Part shown: one piece after another, positions 58,453-64,000 of the stretch
How the letters are laid out: each line of letters starts with the position of its first letter
Numbering within the stretch: position 1 is the stretch's first letter
Source of the DNA: Brassica napus
Lineage: Eukaryota; Streptophyta; Magnoliopsida; Brassicales; Brassicaceae
Assembly: GCF_020379485.1 (NCBI RefSeq)
Contig: NC_063452.1
Coordinates: 37,958,650 to 38,022,649, forward strand
Direction of reading: 5' to 3'
DNA length: 64,000 nt
Notes under the pieces: model-generated
Databases searched by the model: none
The model's input: only the letters and a program-made list of their open reading frames with translations
Told to the model about the DNA's origin: nothing
Program-made: the position numbers and the translations under genes

Positions 58453-58789
58453 TGAAAGAATGTGAGGATAAAGAGATGTAGATGAAGAACATTGAAGAAC
58501 ACACAGAGAGAGAGAGAGAGAAAAAAAAAAGTAGATCTGAGAGAAACTCTATTCCCTTTAAATTCAAATTGTGGATCTAGATCCAAGTCTTATAAAGGCA
58601 AGTTGCCTCTATACACAATACAATAAAATATTTATTGTTTAAAATACTCAACGGTCTTCTTCTCTCTTCTTTTTCTTCTTTGCTTCTCAAGTCTGGTCTT
58701 CTGCTTCTAAACTCTAAGTCTGATGCTTCTTATAAAGCCTTATAAAACATTTATAAAACCTTTATAAGACCTTATAAAACCTTATAACA
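58453..58789 (-). repeat. Copia 5' LTR (element orientation)
   Basis: Begins TGAAAGAATGTGAGG and ends CCTTATAACA on the plus strand, next to the AAAAT duplication. A deletion removed the part corresponding to 53685-53734 of the other LTR. Confidence 0.92.
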
Positions 58790-58860
58790 AAAATCATGCG
58801 CCAAATTATTCCGGGTTACCGTTAACCCATCCTTCTTCTGTTAACCCATCCTTCTTCCGT

Positions 58861-60324
58861 TTTTTTTTTTTTTTTTTTTTTGAAATTGAAATTTTTATTC
58901 AAACCGAAACGGGAATTCAGATCAGAATACAAGCTCGAATTGTACAAAAGTTCCTGAATCATTCTATTACAATCACAGCTTCGCCCACCCACTAAACCCA
59001 GCACGTTCCGCTGATCAGCTTTTCGAAATTTCCAAGAGTCAGTTACCGTTCTCTACCTTCGACGATAGCCTTGAAAATGTGAGGTTCTCCTCGTTGCCTC
59101 GGATGCCGGGATTTCCCAAGTCGTCTCCGGAGTAGCTGGCTTCCAACGAACTCATCGAAACTTATATTCGTCACTGGTGCTGAAGTACTAGGCGGATAAT
59201 AGAAGTGTAGGTTACGAGACCCTTACTATAAGAGGCGCGAACCAAACTGTACACACTACTACTCCGCCACGGACAGTGCAAAACGCGGGTTGATTCCACC
59301 GCCACTACCGAACCAGAATGTCTCCAAGAACCTGCAAAGAGAGTCAAAGCACACTACCGCAAGGACCAAGCGAGCCGAACGGGACCGGGATGTGAACATG
59401 ACCAGACGTTTGGCAAGAAGACAGTCAATGACCCCCGAGAACCGCCTTCACATCTGTGACCGCCGAGAACCGGAAGCCCATAACTTTACTGTCGAATTCC
59501 TAAGCCCGTGCCAACCGGACCATAGACCAAATCTAACAAGAAACACAGCCCGTATTGAAAGCCGTCGCCTAAACTAACGAGTGAAACTGGATAGTAGCCG
59601 TGAAGAGGAAGTCCGAGATGAAGCAGCCAAACAAGAGATCTCCGAAAGCTATAGACGACCGCCGGAACCCGCCATAAACAAGCGGATAAAACATCTAGCC
59701 AGACCCACTCGACGAACCTGTTAAAGCTCAGCACCATCCAACCTGCGTGCTTAAGCTCAAGACTCGCCTCCAATGTCAAGTGACACAACCGGAGTTCACC
59801 TAACCACTGAGGAAGAGGGGCAGGACCACTTCGACGCCGAAGAAGACCGAACAGCCAAGTCCCCAAAGAAAATTGAAACACACCCAGGAATTAGTAGAGA
59901 CCGAAGATCCACCACCAGACTGGGAGTAGAGCCAATCCGGAGCTTCTCAAACAAACGACGAGGAAAGGACGAACGAGATCTAGATCTGAAAAATCGATCT
60001 CCTCCCAACCCAAAAAGCCGGCTACTCCTCGGACCAAACCTTCCTACCACCTCACTGAAAAACCAGAAGAAGCCCAGACCTCGCCAGAGAGACGTTCCTC
60101 GCCCGCGAAACCCTCGTCGGAAAAGTTAGACAGTCCAGGATCTCGAGTATATCGGTGGAGAAAAGAGAGGACGCAGAGTAGCAAAGGGGAAGACAAGAGA
60201 GGGAGAGAGAAGGCTCCTCCGGCGCCAGCACGCGCCGCCGGTCGCCGGAGAGATTGACGCACGCGCTTGTTTGAGAGAGGGAGGAGAGAGGTTGGAGGAA
60301 AAGAGGTTTTCACAATTTTACTCT
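58861..60324 (-). mobile_element. Non-coding poly(A) retroposon, 1464 bp
   Basis: A T22 run at 58861-58882 is the poly(A) tail of a minus-strand insertion. The flanks CCATCCTTCTTCCGT (58846-58860) and CCACCCTTCTTACGT (60325-60339) form a 15-base duplication with two mismatches. There is no reverse transcriptase. It is GC-rich inside and appears to be the same family as 39241-40480. It sits inside the coding part of RAF2 exon 1. Confidence 0.7.
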
Positions 60325-60440
60325 CCACCCTTCTTACGTTGGGTTGGTGAGAAACTCAAGAATGGAACAGCGGTGGAAGGAGGAAGATGGTGGAGGAACC
60401 TGACGGAGATATAACACGGAGGTGATGACGTGGTAGCCAT

Positions 60441-60811
60441 CGGAGGAGACTGTTTGCTCTGTTTAACAGAGATGAGATTTTTTTGATTTTGGAGAGCGAG
60501 ACGATATTCAGAACACACTTCGTTGGGATTAAAAAAGTTGAGGTGCCACGTAATCATAATTGGGACCCATATCGCACGTCACGCTTCGTTTCTTTTTTCC
60601 CGAAAGAAGCCCATCGTGAGATCCAACCGACCACAGTTTCGGGGTTGTACTTTGCGTTTACTTGAAGATATGTTAGTTACACAATTACCCTTTTTTGGAA
60701 ACCTGTTATTACGAAAAAGGTCTTGTTCCCATTTCTTTCCCGATTTCAAGCCCTAAACTTGTGTGTTTCTCGCTTTACGACAGTCACCGAGTGAGAAAGA
60801 GAGAGAGAGAG
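60441..60811. promoter_or_regulatory. Shared upstream region between RAF2 remnant and PABN1
   Basis: The two start codons are divergent and 371 bases apart, so promoters of both genes must lie here. The PABN1 leader has a GA microsatellite just before its ATG. RAF2 is dead, but the PABN1 side is presumably still active. Confidence 0.6.
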
Positions 60812-62301
60812 ATGACGCTAAACGATGAGCAAGAGCACGAGGTGTACGGTGGAGATATCCCAGAGGAGGAGGAAGGAGAGATGGAAACAGACGAGTACGA
60901 GGAATACGTCGGAGAAGAAGGCGCCGCAGCCGGAGGAGATGAGAAGCTTAAACCAGGCTCTGCCTCTAGGGTATTGTGCTTTCTTTCGATCCAGCTTTAC
61001 TTGTATCCAATTGACCCTTCCTACTGTATTGTTTTAAGTCTCTTGTTATGGTTTCGATATAGGATTTAGAGGACATGAAGAAACGAATCAAGGAGATCGA
61101 GGAAGAAGCTGGAGCTTTGCGTGAAATGCAAGCCAAAGCTGAGAAAGATATGGGTGCTGGCCAAGGTTTGTGTTTATCTTTAGTTGTGCGGGATGCTTAG
61201 AATCTTCGATGATGATAAATTAAGTTTAGAGCATGTCTTGTTGATAATGATATTACTTAGTTTCTGTATTGAAATCTTTTATCTAATTAATGATTTAAAA
61301 AAAAAAAAAATTTAAATCATTAGTAATCTAATGCTTTGGTAGTGGGATCTAATTAAATGATTCTAGTCCTCTAGGCAAGAAGACCCTTTAGCTATTTGGT
61401 GAATGTTTTATCCCCTTTTTGTTGTTGCACCATATGAATGAAGATCCATCAAGTGCTATTAGTTCGGCTGAGAAGGAAGAAGTGGATTCCCGCTCAATAC
61501 ATGTTGGCAATGTGAGGCTTCCATTATTAATTTCTTACATTTTTCTTTTCATTTATGTTTTGTATCTTTTCGGAAGAATGTTTATATTGTTTTTGGCATC
61601 AATGCAATTTGGAGGCTGGTTGTTGTTTGTAAATTGCTAAACGACTTACTTTCTTAAGACTGCAGAACCTTAACTCTCCATCATTGCGTTTATCAGTATC
61701 TGCTAAAGGTTTAGTCCTCAAATGATTCTTTAAATATGTTAGGTGGACTATGCTTGCACTCCAGAGGAAGTCCAGCAGCATTTTCAGTCCTGTGGAACAG
61801 TCAACAGGGTTACGATTCTGACAGATAAGTTTGGCCAACCCAAAGGTTTTGCCTATGTCGAATTTGTGGAAGCAGATGCCGTTCAGAATTCACTTATATT
61901 GAACGAGTCAGAACTGCATGGTCGTAAGATTAAGGTGCGGTGAAGTGTTGTAGTTACATTTTCTCATAGCTAAAGGTTTGTCATTCTCATACTTGGTTTA
62001 AAATGCATTTTTTTCAGGTATCTGCAAAGAGAACTAACGTCCCTGGAATGAGACAATTCCGAGGAAGGCGGCCTTTTAGACCCATGAGGGGGTTCATGGC
62101 TGCCCCTATGTATTATGCTCCATATGCTTATGGGTACGTTTTAGAAACTTCTCCACCTCCTCTCTTTTAAACAAAAACTAGCAACTGTTGGGGTTCCATA
62201 TTTTTGATTCAGTGTCTATATTCATCAATGATATGTTGATCTATGGTTTGTGTAGGAGAGTTCCTAGGTTCAGACGGCCAATGCGCTACAGACCATACTG
62301 A
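60812..62301 (+). CDS. PABN1: PABN1, nuclear poly(A)-binding protein
   Basis: PABPN1-type proteins bind growing poly(A) tails in the nucleus and stimulate poly(A) polymerase. Six exons join in phase: 60812-60970, 61063-61165, 61444-61511, 61743-61934, 62018-62133 and 62256-62301, giving 227 residues, the same as Arabidopsis PABN1 (At5g51120). An acidic N-terminal region ([20 protein letters not shown]) precedes a coiled coil ([20 protein letters not shown]). One RRM follows, with RNP2 IHVGNV and RNP1 KGFAYVEF, then an Arg-rich tail ([23 protein letters not shown]). The start is the ATG following the GA-rich leader, with [14 protein letters not shown] matching the family. No lesion is seen. 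Confidence 0.95.
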
Positions 62302-62978
62302 TCAAGAAAGATTGGTGTTAAAAGTAGCAGCTGCCTTTTGTTTCAGGAAGGCAATTATCATCTACCGGTGGTTCATTCGAGACAGTTGTTCGATTAAACA
62401 GAATTGGGTTCAAGAATTTTATGGCAAAGGCTACCTTTATGTTTAGATTTTATGTACTATATTTGATGAGAGGAGCTAATTTTGAGTTCCTTTCTTTTTT
62501 ATCTTTGGGCAAAACTCATAAAGCTTTCCATTGAGAATGACATCCACGTTACTGATAACTCAGTTATGATTATCCTTACTTTTTGTTTAGTTCGTGGCTC
62601 AGTCTCTTTTATTGTCATTAATCATAATCAACTTCAGAGTTCAAGGAACAGCAGAAATTAAAAAACACAACAGCAACCAATAGGTGCAAACAGAAACAAA
62701 CTCCAAACAAGATCAAAGGAACTATAAGAAGTGTGAAAAATAAGATAGCCTTTATGTGACCAATGTTATTCTCTTTTTGAGGGACTTCCGGCCTATATAG
62801 ATTTTCCTTTTAAGATTTCTCCGACTTTCCTTATTTTGAGTAGCTATTTTTTTCCGGCAGCTAGCTACGGTATCAAGAAAGGAAATAAAATCCTTACTCC
62901 TCTATAATCTCTTCCTTTTCTAAACTGCGACTCCCTTGTTGAATAAAAAAACTGCTGACTTCTTTGGTTTCCTTTTCT
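62302..62978 (+). other. PABN1 3' region and spacer
   Basis: The first 200 or so bases are likely 3' UTR. The rest is ordinary intergenic sequence without recognised features. Its last 8 bases (CCTTTTCT) are the left target copy of the MITE. Confidence 0.5.
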
Positions 62979-63270
62979 CAGGGCTGGCTTAATGGGAGGG
63001 CAAACAGTGCACCTTTCCCAGGACCCAATTTTTTTTCTTATACAACAAGGGTCCAAATTTTATTACTTGAATTTAGATAAATATTTAAATAATATGGTTA
63101 TCTAAGTTTAAAAATATTAAAAATACAAGCAAAACTAATAAATTTAGTTAATTTGTTTTAAAATTTATATACTTATAATAGTAAGTTGACAATAATATTA
63201 CAATTAATTAATTATATAGCTTAAAAAATAAAATTTCCCAAGGGCTCCTCTTATTATTAAGCCGGCTCTG
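62979..63270. mobile_element. hAT MITE, 292 bp, near-perfect
   Basis: The left end is CAGGGCTGGCTTAAT. The right end, reverse-complemented, is CAGAGCCGGCTTAAT: 15-base terminal repeats with two mismatches. Flanks CCTTTTCT (62971-62978) and CTTTTTCT (63271-63278) form an 8-base duplication with one mismatch, the length expected for hAT elements. The interior is AT-rich and non-coding. Confidence 0.85.
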
Positions 63271-64000
63271 CTTTTTCTGTGTATCTATTTCTGTTTTTTT
63301 CAAGCAGTGACGGCCAAGCTTTCCTTTTCCGATGATTTCTCAAAAGATAATTACAGAATTCAGCATCATTAGTGATAAATTCACCGCAATTACGCTTGAC
63401 ATGCTTTTCGAAAAGTTGAACTTTTGATGTACCTCCGCTGCTACTGAAATTCTACAGAGCAATTTGATGCCTGATATGCTTCTCAACGCGATATGTGCTA
63501 TGTCCTTGGATGAAAAAGAATTTCTCACACTCCCTGTTAGCCGATGTTTAGGATCATTGATAAGAATGAAACAAGCCTTTTTGGTCCCTATTTAACCTGA
63601 ATTGTCAGTCTATGGCAAGGATGATTGAGTACAAGACAATTGCATGGTGTATGTATGGAAGAGTTCGGGGTATCGCTTTATCAAAAGATAGTTTCTAGTT
63701 TGTCTTCCAATATGAAGAGGATCTTCGGACTGTTTTAAAGATAAACTTGGAACATCCCAATTTCTAGTATTTCTGGAAAGACATAAGAAAATTTATTTAG
63801 CTAGTTATGTTACCAAAGTGTGCTTACCTTTTCAGGTACACATCCATTTAAATATCCAAAGTTAAGTGTACTTGAGTTGGTGTAGTAAAAGGATGAGTGA
63901 CATATCGGGAAGTGATTCGTGATATCGTGCAAGTAAGGAAAAAGCACGGAAAAATGTCATGTGGTGATTGCAGGGTCAATAAGCATGACTAAGGAGCCTC
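63271..64000. other. Unassigned intergenic sequence
   Basis: A minus-strand stretch (63340-63528, 62 codons) and its alternate frame are free of stops for a short way, with VKRNCGEFITND and LLRNHRKRKAWP phrases. This may be a decayed gene or transposase piece, but I cannot assign it. Nothing else is recognised to the window end. Confidence 0.3.

Larger units (their letters stand above)
53353..58789 (-). mobile_element. Ty1/Copia LTR retrotransposon, 5437 bp
   Basis: The LTRs are 53353-53738 (386 bp) and 58453-58789 (337 bp). A perfect 5-base duplication, AAAAT, flanks the element (53348-53352 and 58790-58794). The initiator-Met primer site TGGTATCAGAGC (minus strand) is at 58441-58452 and a purine tract (reverse of CTCCCCCTC) at 53739-53747. 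The LTRs differ by two indels: the left lacks about 19 bp (TATAAAGGCAAGTTGCCTC region) and the right lacks about 47 bp near its outer end. One long gag-pol frame is interrupted by three stops and a frameshift. It lies inside exon 1 of the RAF2 pseudogene. Confidence 0.95.
52650..60440 (-). pseudogene. RAF2: RAF2/SDIRIP1 (pterin-dehydratase-like), torn apart by TEs
   Basis: The Arabidopsis homologue At5g51110 is a plastid protein with a pterin-carbinolamine-dehydratase fold, linked to Rubisco assembly and to SDIR1 signalling. Pieces on the minus strand, in order: 60325-60440 (start MATTSSPPCYISVRFL), 58795-58845 beyond a retroposon, and 53139-53347 beyond a Copia element (GARDPYPEEIASLFGDKVLGN, LLSADDARKLLHK). 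The second exon follows at about 52650-52826 (GWSIVEDEAGGLKIRCMCKVRDFG, HKVAEAS). Exon 1 also has a frameshift in a CT run at about 53215-53230. Sequence after QVRA is missing, so the C-terminal part is lost. It is divergent to PABN1, as expected from gene order. Confidence 0.88.

Noticed and set aside
1..64000. CRISPR arrays, operons or phage-type systems
   Set aside because: Spliced plant genes and plant transposons fill the window. The only regular repeat arrays are minisatellites and transposon subterminal motifs without spacer structure.
1..64000. tRNA or rRNA genes
   Set aside because: No cloverleaf A/B box pairs or rRNA signatures were noticed while reading; a dedicated scan would be needed to exclude a tRNA.

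Overview
The window is nuclear DNA of a flowering plant of the mustard family. Its intron-bearing genes match Arabidopsis proteins almost residue for residue, the intergenic DNA is AT-rich, and about two thirds of the window is transposable-element sequence. The gene content (homologues of Arabidopsis At5g51070, At5g51100, At5g51110 and At5g51120 in order, with a FRIGIDA gene among them) and the transposon load suggest Brassica or a close relative, perhaps a C-type genome. That last step is inference.

Layout: 1-2.8 kb is AT-rich with a Helitron terminus. 3.08-7.06 kb is an intact 12-exon ERD1/CLPD gene (plastid Clp chaperone). 7.4-24.5 kb is a transposon bed: a hAT-like element, three Helitron 3' ends, a 6.04-kb CACTA element with a target duplication, and an RPA-like Helitron pseudogene. 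24.5-30.8 kb holds remnants and a Gypsy element (25027-30760) that itself carries a 1.3-kb insertion. 32.2-34.4 kb is an intact three-exon FRIGIDA gene, the activator of FLC in flowering-time control. 35.0-39.0 kb is a broken plastid Fe-superoxide dismutase gene (FSD2): its last exons are absent, an E2F-site-rich tandem array lies where they should be, and a small LTR element sits on a splice donor. 39.2-40.5 kb is a non-coding retroposon. 41.2-47.06 kb is a full-length decayed L1-type LINE. 48.4-52.6 kb holds LINE and Harbinger fragments. 52.6-60.4 kb is a RAF2/SDIRIP1 (pterin-dehydratase-like) gene torn apart by a 1.46-kb retroposon and a 5.4-kb Copia element. 60.8-62.3 kb is an intact six-exon PABN1 gene (nuclear poly(A)-binding protein). 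A clean hAT MITE follows at 62.98 kb.

Three genes look functional (ERD1, FRI, PABN1) and two host genes (FSD2, RAF2) are pseudogenes; presumably other copies serve in a polyploid-derived genome. Many elements have recognisable termini and target-site duplications, so the order of insertion can partly be read. The coding remnants of the CACTA, LINE and Copia elements share in-frame stop codons that are mostly explained by C-to-T or G-to-A changes, as expected from deamination of methylated DNA. I found no prokaryote-type system and nothing I can defend as a new biological system. The most notable items are the FRI placement, the E2F-site array, the LTR insertion that rebuilds a splice donor, and the deamination signature.
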